64,000 nt of DNA from Salarchaeum japonicum_A. GTDB taxonomy: Archaea > Halobacteriota > Halobacteria > Halobacteriales > Halobacteriaceae. A model generated the notes under the pieces. That model saw nothing but the letters and a program-made list of their open reading frames with translations, searched no databases and had not been told where the DNA came from. Numbering within the stretch: position 1 is the stretch's first letter; every line of letters begins with the position of its first letter. The stretch spans positions 186,001 to 250,000 of the forward strand of contig NZ_JBNAMV010000004.1 in NCBI RefSeq assembly GCF_049705945.1. The letters run 5' to 3'. A program made the translations under genes and the position numbers. Below, one piece after another: positions 15,707 through 23,562 of the stretch.

Positions 15707-17367
15707 TGGCGACCGACTCCCGCACCGCGCTCGTCGCGGGCGACACCTCGGGCACTGACGCCGTCGCCGCGGTCGCGGTCGGCGTCGCTGCAGTCGTGTT
15801 CGCGACCGCCGCGGCCGCGATGTTCGGCATCGTCAGCCTCACCGACACCATCCTCGGCGTCGACGTACTGCTCGCGCTCGGCGGCCTGCTCGTCGTGCTC
15901 GGCGTCGCCGTCGTCTCGTTCGGCGTCGGCTCCCGCCTCGGCTACGTCGAAACCCAGCCGCGTTCGAGCGCCGGCCTCGTCGCCGGCCTCGCGTTCACCG
16001 CCATCTGGTTCGTCACGGGCGGCCTCGTCGCCTCCCAGACGCTCGGTCTCGGCACCGCCGGCTGGCTCGCCGTCGCGCTCGGCTTCGGCGCAGTCGCGTT
16101 CGGCATTTCGACGTTCACGCGCGAGGACGTCGGCTCGACGATTCCCGCGGGCGCGATAACCGTTTTCGCGGGCCTCGTTTTCCTCCTCGGCGTCATCGAC
16201 GCCTCGTGGGCGTGGAACCTCCAGTGGGAGCAGAAAGCCTCCTTTACGGCCGAAGTCGCGATTCCCGGTCTGACGCTGTTCTGCGCGCTCGTCTCCGGCT
16301 GGGCGTCCGCGAAAGCCTACGGCGGGTTCGGGGCGCGCGGCCGGCACGCCGGCGCCTACCTCCTCATCTACATGAACGCGCTCGCCATCATCGCCGTGCT
16401 GTTCGGCCTCGTCGCGTTCACCGCGGTCAAGGGCTTCCCCGGGCTCACGCGCGGGTTCGAGGTCGGCCTCGGCGTCGGTCCGACGACGACCCTCGAATAC
16501 TTCCTCCATCTGCCGTTCCTCGACTTCGCACCCGGCTTCTCCTTCAGCTTCGACTGGCCGTTCTACCTGCCGTTCGCGATGAACGGCGTCGGCCTCCTGA
16601 ACGACTTCAACGGCGTCCTCCCGGCCATTGTCGGCACGATTTGGCTCGTCGTCGGGGCGTCCCTGTTCGCGATACCGCTCGGCGTCGGCGCCGCCGTCTT
16701 CCTCACCGAGTACGCGGAACGCGGCCGCTTCACCCAGGTGGTGGAAATCGCGACGAACGGCCTCTGGAGCACGCCCAGTATCGTGTTCGGCCTGTTCGGC
16801 TTCGCGTTCCTCGTCCCCCGGTTCGGCGGGAACAAGAGCCTGCTCGCGGGCATGCTCACGCTCGGGTTCATGCTCCTCCCGCTCGTGCTCATCACGAGCC
16901 GCGAGGCGATGCTCGCCGTGCCGGACGAGTACCGGGACGCGAGCGCCGCGCTCGGCGTCTCCCAGTGGCAGACCATCAAGAGCGTCGTCGTCCCCGCCTC
17001 GATACCCGGTATCGTCACCGGCGTCATCCTCGGCGTCGGCCGCATCGCCGGCGAGACAGCGCCCCTCCTGCTGACGATGGCGGGCGGGACGTTCGTCCCC
17101 GGCGGCCAGACGGTCGACGTCATCGGCGGGTTCGCGTTCCAGGCGTCGCCGCCGTTCGTCACCAACCCCGAACTCCTGCAGGCGACCAGCGCGCTCCCCT
17201 ACCAGCTCTGGGCGCTCATCGCCGCGGGCGTCGGTCAGTCCAGCAACATCGGCGACGCTGCGGCGTTCAAGTGGGCGACCGCGCTCATCCTCCTTATCGT
17301 CGTCCTCGGCTTCTACGCCATCGGCATCGCGATGCGACAGTACTTCCGGCGGAAAATCCAGTCATGA
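15706..17367 (+). CDS. pstA: Phosphate ABC transporter permease PstA, long form
   Basis: A 553-residue permease, much longer than the bacterial form of about 280-300. The first 240 residues form several extra hydrophobic helices; the transport domain follows from about residue 300 (GTIWLVVGASLFAIPLGVGA). The EAA-like loop SREAMLAVPDEYRDASAALG contacts PstB. Long PstA proteins are usual in haloarchaea, so this is not a fusion artefact. It is coupled to pstC by TGATG and to pstB by ATGA. Confidence 0.93.
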   Translation: MATDSRTALVAGDTSGTDAVAAVAVGVAAVVFATAAAAMFGIVSLTDTILGVDVLLALGGLLVVLGVAVVSFGVGSRLGYVETQPRSSAGLVAGLAFTAIWFVTGGLVASQTLGLGTAGWLAVALGFGAVAFGISTFTREDVGSTIPAGAITVFAGLVFLLGVIDASWAWNLQWEQKASFTAEVAIPGLTLFCALVSGWASAKAYGGFGARGRHAGAYLLIYMNALAIIAVLFGLVAFTAVKGFPGLTRGFEVGLGVGPTTTLEYFLHLPFLDFAPGFSFSFDWPFYLPFAMNGVGLLNDFNGVLPAIVGTIWLVVGASLFAIPLGVGAAVFLTEYAERGRFTQVVEIATNGLWSTPSIVFGLFGFAFLVPRFGGNKSLLAGMLTLGFMLLPLVLITSREAMLAVPDEYRDASAALGVSQWQTIKSVVVPASIPGIVTGVILGVGRIAGETAPLLLTMAGGTFVPGGQTVDVIGGFAFQASPPFVTNPELLQATSALPYQLWALIAAGVGQSSNIGDAAAFKWATALILLIVVLGFYAIGIAMRQYFRRKIQS

Positions 17368-18260
17368 GCGAAACCACACAGTCCACGGCCGACCAGCCCC
17401 TCGAAACCACGAGCGGTGAGACAACCGAACAAGTACAGGAAGAGTGGCGCAATCACTCGTTCGACGGCGAGACGAAACTCGCCGTCGAGGACCTCAACGT
17501 CCACTACGGGAGTGACCACGCGCTCAAGAACATCTCCATCGACATCCCCGAGGAGTCCGTGACGGCCCTGATTGGTCCGTCGGGCTGTGGGAAGTCGACG
17601 TTCCTCCGGTGCTTGAACCGGATGAACGACCGCATCAAGGCCGCCGACATCGACGGGTCGGTGAAACTCGACGGGGAAGAAATCTATCAGGACGGCACCA
17701 ATCTGGTGGAGCTCCGCAAGCGGGTGGGGATGGTGTTCCAGCAGCCGAATCCGTTCCCGAAATCCATCCGCGACAACGTCTCCTATGGCCCCCGCAAACA
17801 CGGCGACATCGAAACTGGGCTGTTCTCGCGGCTGCTCGGGCGGAGCGGCGAGGAGACGGAAGCACAACTGGTCGAGCGCGCGCTGACGCAGGCGGCGCTC
17901 TGGGAGGAAGTGAGCGACCGCCTCGGGGACAACGCACTCGGATTGTCCGGCGGTCAACAACAGCGCCTCTGCATCGCGCGGACGCTGGCGACCGACCCCG
18001 AAGTGATTTTGATGGACGAGCCCGCATCCGCGCTCGACCCCATCGCCACCGCCAAAATCGAAGACCTCATCGACGAACTCTCCGAGCAGTACACGGTCGT
18101 CATCGTCACCCACAACATGCAGCAAGCCGCCCGTATCTCCGACCAGACCGCCGTCTTCCTCACCGGCGGCGAACTCGTCGAGTACGGCGACACCGACCAA
18201 ATCTTCGAAAACCCCGAGAGCCAGCGCGTCGAAGACTACATCAGCGGCAAATTCGGATGA
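17364..18260 (+). CDS. pstB: Phosphate ABC transporter ATP-binding protein PstB
   Basis: A 298-residue ATPase with a hydrophilic 35-residue N-terminal extension rich in Thr and Glu. Walker A is GPSGCGKST (71-79), signature LSGGQQQR (194-201) and Walker B VILMDEP (214-220) with Glu219; the switch His lies in VTHNMQQA. The FLRCLNRMND stretch after Walker A is diagnostic of PstB. The ATG at 17364 overlaps the pstA stop (ATGA), and its own stop overlaps the phoU ATG. Confidence 0.96.
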   Translation: MSETTQSTADQPLETTSGETTEQVQEEWRNHSFDGETKLAVEDLNVHYGSDHALKNISIDIPEESVTALIGPSGCGKSTFLRCLNRMNDRIKAADIDGSVKLDGEEIYQDGTNLVELRKRVGMVFQQPNPFPKSIRDNVSYGPRKHGDIETGLFSRLLGRSGEETEAQLVERALTQAALWEEVSDRLGDNALGLSGGQQQRLCIARTLATDPEVILMDEPASALDPIATAKIEDLIDELSEQYTVVIVTHNMQQAARISDQTAVFLTGGELVEYGDTDQIFENPESQRVEDYISGKFG

Positions 18261-18934
18261 CGCGGGAGACGTACCAGGAGGAACTCGACGACCTCCGGCG
18301 GGAGGTCCGGGACATGGGCGACCTCGTGCTCGGCCGGCTCGATGACGCGCTCGCGTGCCTCACGGGCGATGGAGACGACGAGCTGGCGCGCGCGGTCATC
18401 GAGGGCGACGCGGACGTGAACGAGCGCTACCTCGCGCTCGAAGACGCGTGCATCGACCTCATCGCGCTCCAGCAGCCCGTCGCGGGCGACCTCCGGTTCG
18501 TCGTCGCGTCCTTCAAGATACTCACCGACCTCGAACGCGTCGCCGACCTCGCGACGAACCTCGCGGAGTACTCGCTCACCGCGTCGAACACGGCGGTACC
18601 CGCGGACGACCTCACGACCATCGGCGAGCGGGCGCGAGACCTCGTGGAGCGGGCGCTCGACGCGTACATCGACACCGACCCGGCGGCGTGTCGCGCCATC
18701 GCGGACGACGACGACGAGATAGACGCGCTGTGCGCGCGAGCGAACGAGACCGTCGTTCGCGACCTCATCGAGCGCGAGGCCGACGCGGACGCGTGGACGG
18801 TCGAGAGCCTGCTGGACGACGTGTCCCGCGTTCTGCTCACCGTCCGCGACCTCGAACGCATCGCCGACCACGCCGTGAACATCGCGGCGCGCACGCTGTA
18901 CATGACCGAGAACGACCCAGCACTCATCTACTGA
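18257..18934 (+). CDS. phoU: Phosphate signalling protein PhoU
   Basis: A 225-residue protein of two PhoU three-helix repeats (about 1-105 and 115-215). The metal-binding signatures are DLERVADLATNLAE and DLERIADHAVNIAA. PhoU restrains the Pst transporter and phosphate signalling. The length is normal. It overlaps pstB by ATGA and the next gene by one base (TGATG). Confidence 0.95.
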   Translation: MTRETYQEELDDLRREVRDMGDLVLGRLDDALACLTGDGDDELARAVIEGDADVNERYLALEDACIDLIALQQPVAGDLRFVVASFKILTDLERVADLATNLAEYSLTASNTAVPADDLTTIGERARDLVERALDAYIDTDPAACRAIADDDDEIDALCARANETVVRDLIEREADADAWTVESLLDDVSRVLLTVRDLERIADHAVNIAARTLYMTENDPALIY

Positions 18935-19947
18935 TGGAGTCCCGGAAAGTCCAGTCCGTCGGCGGCGGCACGCTCACCGTCTCGCTCCCGCGCGAGTGGG
19001 CGGACACGACCGGAATCGCGGCCGGCGATTCGGTCGACTTGCACGCGCACCTCGACGGCGTGCTCGTCCTCCAGCCCGGCGCGAGCGAGGCCGACGACAC
19101 CAGCCACGTCACCGTGCCGGCCGTGGACGCGGACCGCATCGCGGCGGTGGTTCGCTCCGCGTACACGGCCGGCTACCGGACGATAGCGTTCGACGCCGAC
19201 GGCGGCCTGTCGACGGACCAGCGCCGCGCGCTCGACCGCGCGGTCCGCGGCCTCCCCGGATTGAGCGTCGTGGACGACGACAGCGGGGTTCGACTCCGGT
19301 ACGTGCTCGACCCGGCCGAGGTGTCCGTGTCCCAGTCGGTCCGGCAGTTGGCGTTCGTCGCGCGGAGCGTCAGCCGGGACGCCGCGGACGCGCTCGCCGA
19401 CGGTCGCGCGGTCGAGTTCGGGGACCGGACGAGTCAGGCGGCCCGGCTGACCGCGATGGTCGAGCGACACTTCTCGCGCGCGCTCTCCCGGCTGGACGAG
19501 GTGGACGCGCTCGGACTGACGCGGCCGCGGCTGGCGGAACTCCGGACGACGGCGCACGAACTGAACGGGGTCGCGTCGGACGCGGACCGCCTCGCAGCCG
19601 TCGCGGGCGACGCGGACCCCGCGGGCGCGTTCGTTGGCGAAGTCGCGTCGCTGGCGGGCGCGGCGCGCGAGGCGGTGGACGCCGGGACGCGGAGCGTGCT
19701 CGGTGACGCGGGCGTGGACGCCGCGCACGACGCACTGACAGCAGTGGAAGCACTCCGCGACGACATCGACGACCTCGACCGGCGGTTGTTCGAGGCGTCG
19801 GACGCGGACTACCAGCTCGTGCACGCCGTGAACGCCGTGCGGTCCGTCGCGGACCACGCGGAGCGCATCGCGACGGTCGGCGTGCAGCGCGGCCTCCGGG
19901 ACGACGCGTACGCGACGCCGGACGAGCCGCCGGAAACGCCACAGTAG
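18934..19947 (+). CDS. AbrB/SpoVT DNA-binding domain fused to PhoU domain
   Basis: A 337-residue protein. Residues 1-50 form an AbrB/SpoVT swapped-hairpin domain (SLPREWADTTGIAAGDSVDLH). A linker domain follows, then a PhoU-type helical region (about 115-320) ending DYQLVHAVNAVRSVADHAERIAT. The fusion is typical of archaeal phosphate loci and suggests a regulator that senses transporter status and binds DNA, possibly the pst promoter boxes. This is inferred; no target is shown. It is last in the operon and coupled to phoU by TGATG. Confidence 0.88.
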   Translation: MESRKVQSVGGGTLTVSLPREWADTTGIAAGDSVDLHAHLDGVLVLQPGASEADDTSHVTVPAVDADRIAAVVRSAYTAGYRTIAFDADGGLSTDQRRALDRAVRGLPGLSVVDDDSGVRLRYVLDPAEVSVSQSVRQLAFVARSVSRDAADALADGRAVEFGDRTSQAARLTAMVERHFSRALSRLDEVDALGLTRPRLAELRTTAHELNGVASDADRLAAVAGDADPAGAFVGEVASLAGAAREAVDAGTRSVLGDAGVDAAHDALTAVEALRDDIDDLDRRLFEASDADYQLVHAVNAVRSVADHAERIATVGVQRGLRDDAYATPDEPPETPQ

Positions 19948-20009
19948 CCGGTCGTATTTTTGCCGGAACTGGTGGGCTTACTTCGCCACCACCGGACAGT
20001 CTATCACGA

Positions 20010-21620
20010 ATGAAGAAACAGTTACTCGTGACCGACTTCCTCGACCGCGCCCGCGACTACTACGGCGACCGCGAGGGCGTCGTCGGCGCGGACGGCAGTC
20101 GGTTCACGTACGGGGAGTTCGGCGAGCGCGTCGACGCGTTCGCCGCCGCGCTCCAAGCGCGCGGCATCCAATCGGGCGACCGGGTCGCCGTCGTCGACCC
20201 AAACACGCACTACCACCTGGAAGCCGCGTTCGGCGCGATGAGCGCGGGCGCGGTTCACGTCCCGCTGAACTACCGGCTCACGGCCGACGACTACGCGTAC
20301 CTCCTCTCGGACTCGGGCGCGGACGTGGTGTTCGCGGACCACGAGTACGCGGAGAAGGTCGAGGCCGTGCGCGACGACGTGCCCGTCGAGACGTTCGTGA
20401 CGAACGACCCGGACGCCGTCGCGGGCGACTGGCTCGACTTCGAGGAGTTCCTCGACGACCCCGACGACTACGAGCGCCCCGAGATGCACGAGGACGACCT
20501 CGCGACCATCAACTACACGTCCGGCACGACGGGCGACCCGAAGGGCGTCTGCCGCACCCACCGCACGGAGTCCCTGCACGCGCAGCTGGCGACGATTCAT
20601 CACCACCTGGCGGACGACGACACCTACCTGTGGACGCTCCCGATGTTCCACGTCAACGGCTGGGGGCACATCTACGCCGTCACCGGCCGGGGCGCGACGC
20701 ACGTCTGCACGCGCGGCGTGGACGCCGAGACGGTGTTCGACGCCATCGCGACGGAGGACGTGTCCTTCCTCTGCTGTGCGCCGACCGTGCTCACGCTCCT
20801 CCAAGAGTACGCGGAGGAGAACGACCCGGACTTCACGGGCGCGAACCCGATTCGGGTGACGGCGGCGGGGAGCGCGCCGCCGACCGCGACGATTCGCGCC
20901 GTCCAGGAGGAGTTCGGCTGGGAGTTCCTCCAGCTGTACGGCGCGACTGAGACGGGACCGCTCATCGCAACGTCGGACGCGGAGCGCCTCCTGCCCGAGT
21001 CGGGCGAGGAGCGGTACGCCGCCCAGCAGCGCCAGGGCGTCGCGCCGCTCGCGACCGACCTCCGCGTCGTGGACGAGGACGGCGAGCGCGTTCCGCGGGA
21101 CGACAGCACCATCGGCGAGGTGGTGGTTCGCGGGAACCAAGTGATGGAACGCTACTGGAACAAGCCCGAACAGACCGAGGAGGCGTTCAGCGGACGACTG
21201 GAGGGGTTCTTCCACACGGGCGACCTCGCGACAGTGGACGAGGACGGCCTCATCTCCATCAAGGACCGGAAGAAGGACATCATCATCTCGGGCGGGGAGA
21301 ACATCTCCTCGGTGGAGCTAGAGGACACGTTGTTCGGCCACGACGCGGTCGGCGAGGTCGCGGTGATTCCGTCGCCCTCGGAGAAGTGGGGAGAGACGCC
21401 GAAGGCGTTCGTCGTGCCCGCGAACGGCACGCCCGAGGACCCCGGCGTCACCGCGGAGGAACTCACCGAGCACACCCGTGAGCGCCTCGCGGACTACAAG
21501 ACAGTCCGAGAAGTGGAGTTCGTCGAGTCGATTCCGATGACGGCGACCGGCAAGATTCAGAAGTACGAACTCCGGGAGCGCGAGTGGGACGACGAGGACA
21601 GCATGGTCGGCCAGGGATAG
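20010..21620 (+). CDS. AMP-forming acyl-CoA ligase (fatty-acid type)
   Basis: A 536-residue ANL-superfamily enzyme that activates a carboxylic acid as acyl-AMP and then acyl-CoA. The phosphate loop is YTSGTTGDPKG (169-179). QLYGATETGP is motif A5, FFHTGDLATVDEDG is A7-A8, and the catalytic lysine lies in TATGKIQKYELR near the C-terminus. It most resembles the AlkK medium/long-chain fatty acyl-CoA ligase group, but substrate chain length cannot be read from sequence. Monocistronic; a TATA-like GGCTTACTT lies about 30 bases upstream. Confidence 0.9.
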   Translation: MKKQLLVTDFLDRARDYYGDREGVVGADGSRFTYGEFGERVDAFAAALQARGIQSGDRVAVVDPNTHYHLEAAFGAMSAGAVHVPLNYRLTADDYAYLLSDSGADVVFADHEYAEKVEAVRDDVPVETFVTNDPDAVAGDWLDFEEFLDDPDDYERPEMHEDDLATINYTSGTTGDPKGVCRTHRTESLHAQLATIHHHLADDDTYLWTLPMFHVNGWGHIYAVTGRGATHVCTRGVDAETVFDAIATEDVSFLCCAPTVLTLLQEYAEENDPDFTGANPIRVTAAGSAPPTATIRAVQEEFGWEFLQLYGATETGPLIATSDAERLLPESGEERYAAQQRQGVAPLATDLRVVDEDGERVPRDDSTIGEVVVRGNQVMERYWNKPEQTEEAFSGRLEGFFHTGDLATVDEDGLISIKDRKKDIIISGGENISSVELEDTLFGHDAVGEVAVIPSPSEKWGETPKAFVVPANGTPEDPGVTAEELTEHTRERLADYKTVREVEFVESIPMTATGKIQKYELREREWDDEDSMVGQG

Positions 21621-21624
21621 CGAA

Positions 21625-22638
21625 CTAGAGCAGTTCCGCGAGCAGTTCGTGCGAGCGCATCCCGGTTTCGTGGTCGGGAACTGTGTGCTGAATCATGATT
21701 TCCTCGACGCCGAGTCGGTCTTCGAGTCGGGAGAACACCGATTCGAGGCGGTCGGGGGTGCCGGCGAGCGCGCGCGGCCACTCGTTTTCGGGGAGCGTCT
21801 CGGGCGTCGGGTCGGGAACGCCGCCGAGTTCGTCGACGGCCTCGGGGACGGTCGGCGTGGTGGTGAGGTCGCCGCGGCGGAGGCGCTTCCGGGCGGCCAT
21901 CGACACCGCGCGCAGTCGCGCGGCCTCCTCGTCGGTTTCGGCGGCGACGGCGTTCACGGCGACCATCGACCGCGGACTGTCGACGCCGGCGGCGAGCGCG
22001 GACGGTTCGAAGTGCTCGCGGTACGCGTCGAGGGCGTCCGGCGCCCACCCCGGGCGGATGAAGGAGGCGAAGCAGAATGGGAGGCCGAGTTCGCCCGCGA
22101 TGGTCGCGCTCGCGGTGCTCGACCCGAGCACCCAGGGTTCGGGCGGGTGTGCGCCCGAGCGAGGGACCTGGAGGTCGGCGTACGCGTGGCCGGGTGGGTA
22201 GTCGTCGTAGAGGTGGGTGAGGACGGCCTCGATCTTCTCGCGGTGGTCTTCGTCGGGGTTCTCGACGTGGCGTTCGGTGCCGAGCGCGCGGTCGGCGGCC
22301 GGCGACCCGTTCGCGCGGCCCAGGCCGATGTCGACGCGGCCGGGGGCGAGCGCGTCGATGGCCCCGAACTGCTCCGCGACCTTGAACGGACTGTAGTGGT
22401 TCAGGAGCACCGCACCCGACCCGAGGCGGATGCTGTCGGTGTGCGCGGCGAGGTGGCCGAGGAGGACTTCGGGCGTGGTGCCGGCGAGGCGGTCGGCGCG
22501 GCCGTGGTGTTCCGCGACCCAGAACCGCTCGAACCCGAGTCGTTCGGCCTGCTGTGCGGCCGCGACGGTGTTCGCGTAGGCGTCGGTCGCGGTGCCGCCG
22601 CGCGGAACGGGCGAGAGGTCGACGACGGAGAGCTGCAT
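21625..22638 (-). CDS. LLM-class flavin-dependent oxidoreductase (luciferase-like)
   Basis: A 337-residue TIM-barrel monooxygenase of the bacterial luciferase family. The N-terminal MQLSVVDLSPVPRGGTA and FERFWVAEHHG, then LGSGAVLLNHYSPFKVAEQF and RVDIGLGRANGSP are characteristic of the YwcH/MsnO8-like subgroup. It would use reduced FMN or F420; the substrate is unknown. The start at 22638 is set by the conserved QLSVVD strand; a longer in-frame extension lacks family similarity. It lies downstream of the TrmB regulator on the same strand with a 53-base gap holding its own TATA-like GTTATTCGG. Confidence 0.87.
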   Translation of the reverse strand: MQLSVVDLSPVPRGGTATDAYANTVAAAQQAERLGFERFWVAEHHGRADRLAGTTPEVLLGHLAAHTDSIRLGSGAVLLNHYSPFKVAEQFGAIDALAPGRVDIGLGRANGSPAADRALGTERHVENPDEDHREKIEAVLTHLYDDYPPGHAYADLQVPRSGAHPPEPWVLGSSTASATIAGELGLPFCFASFIRPGWAPDALDAYREHFEPSALAAGVDSPRSMVAVNAVAAETDEEAARLRAVSMAARKRLRRGDLTTTPTVPEAVDELGGVPDPTPETLPENEWPRALAGTPDRLESVFSRLEDRLGVEEIMIQHTVPDHETGMRSHELLAELL

Positions 22639-22691
22639 GGCGGAGGTCGGGTCTTCGGCCGAATAACGGTTCGGTAAGGGGCGAACGCGAC

Positions 22692-23444
22692 TCAGTTTCG
22701 ATTCATCCCGGAGTCGACGCCGGACTGCATGAATCGCGCGAGAATACGGCCGATGCTGCTGTGTTCGGTCCACATCGCTTCCTCGCCGCTCCCGCCGTCG
22801 GTGGCGGCGGCGAGCAGCACGGTTTCGTCGTCTACCATCAGCGCGCGTCCGGCGAAGTCCGCGGGGTGGTCGTCGTCCATCACGAGCACGCGAATCGGCG
22901 CGTCCGCGAACCGCTCGCGCGCGTCCGGTTCGGCGCTCAGCACGGTGACGGCGAGGCCGGCGTCGGCGCGGTCGCGGAGCGCGGCCTCGATGTCGTCGGT
23001 GATGGAGCGCTCGGCGGGCGCGACGAGGAAGACGCTATCCTCGGCGGCCGCGACGAGGTCGACGATGCGGTCGTCGATTGGGCGGCGGCCGCGGAGGGTC
23101 GCGACCGCGCCGTCCGTCTCCCGGTCGGGGGCGCTGGTGCGGAGGGCTTCGAGGTGGTCGAAGGCCTCGTCGCGTTCGCGTTCGAGGCGTTCGGTGAGTT
23201 GGCTGCGGGCGGCGTCGAGGCTCACTGCGCGATACTGTTTGGGCGAGGACTCCACGAGTTCGGCGAGACCGCGTTCGACGAGGGCGTCGGCGGCGCCGTA
23301 CACCTGCGAGCGCGGCACCTCGGACGTGTCGCTTACGTCCTGGGCGGTGCCGGTGCCGAGTTCTTGGAGGGCGACGAACACGCGCGCCTGATAGTTCGGG
23401 AGGCCGAGGCGTTTCAGGGCGGCGACTGCGTCTCGTGTGCTCAT
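22692..23444 (-). CDS. TrmB-family transcriptional regulator
   Basis: A 250-residue regulator. The N-terminal winged helix (about 5-70) includes LPNYQARVFVALQELGTGTA and SEVPRSQVYGAADALVERG. A short coiled coil (ERLERERDEAFDHLEALR) follows, then a TrmB/PLD-like effector domain. It diverges from the MMPL exporter gene. The intergenic region contains an 8-bp inverted repeat around both TATA boxes, suggesting it represses itself and the exporter; this is inferred from arrangement. Confidence 0.88.
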   Translation of the reverse strand: MSTRDAVAALKRLGLPNYQARVFVALQELGTGTAQDVSDTSEVPRSQVYGAADALVERGLAELVESSPKQYRAVSLDAARSQLTERLERERDEAFDHLEALRTSAPDRETDGAVATLRGRRPIDDRIVDLVAAAEDSVFLVAPAERSITDDIEAALRDRADAGLAVTVLSAEPDARERFADAPIRVLVMDDDHPADFAGRALMVDDETVLLAAATDGGSGEEAMWTEHSSIGRILARFMQSGVDSGMNRN

Positions 23445-23507
23445 GGTGTCTCGCGTCGGATGTGAGTGTTCGCCGGGCGGGTTCTTCAGTACCGCGCTCC
23501 AACCTCG

Positions 23508-23537
23508 ATAAATATAGTAGAATAATACAATATTTAT
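23508..23537. promoter_or_regulatory. Divergent promoter/operator between TrmB regulator and MMPL gene
   Basis: Perfect inverted arms ATAAATAT (23508-23515) and ATATTTAT (23530-23537) are separated by 14 bases. Each arm also looks like a TATA box for the gene it faces: the right arm lies about 29 bases before the exporter ATG, the left arm about 67 bases before the regulator ATG. Confidence 0.6.
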
Positions 23538-23562
23538 GTTCTAGGTGGGGGTAGGGTGGGGT

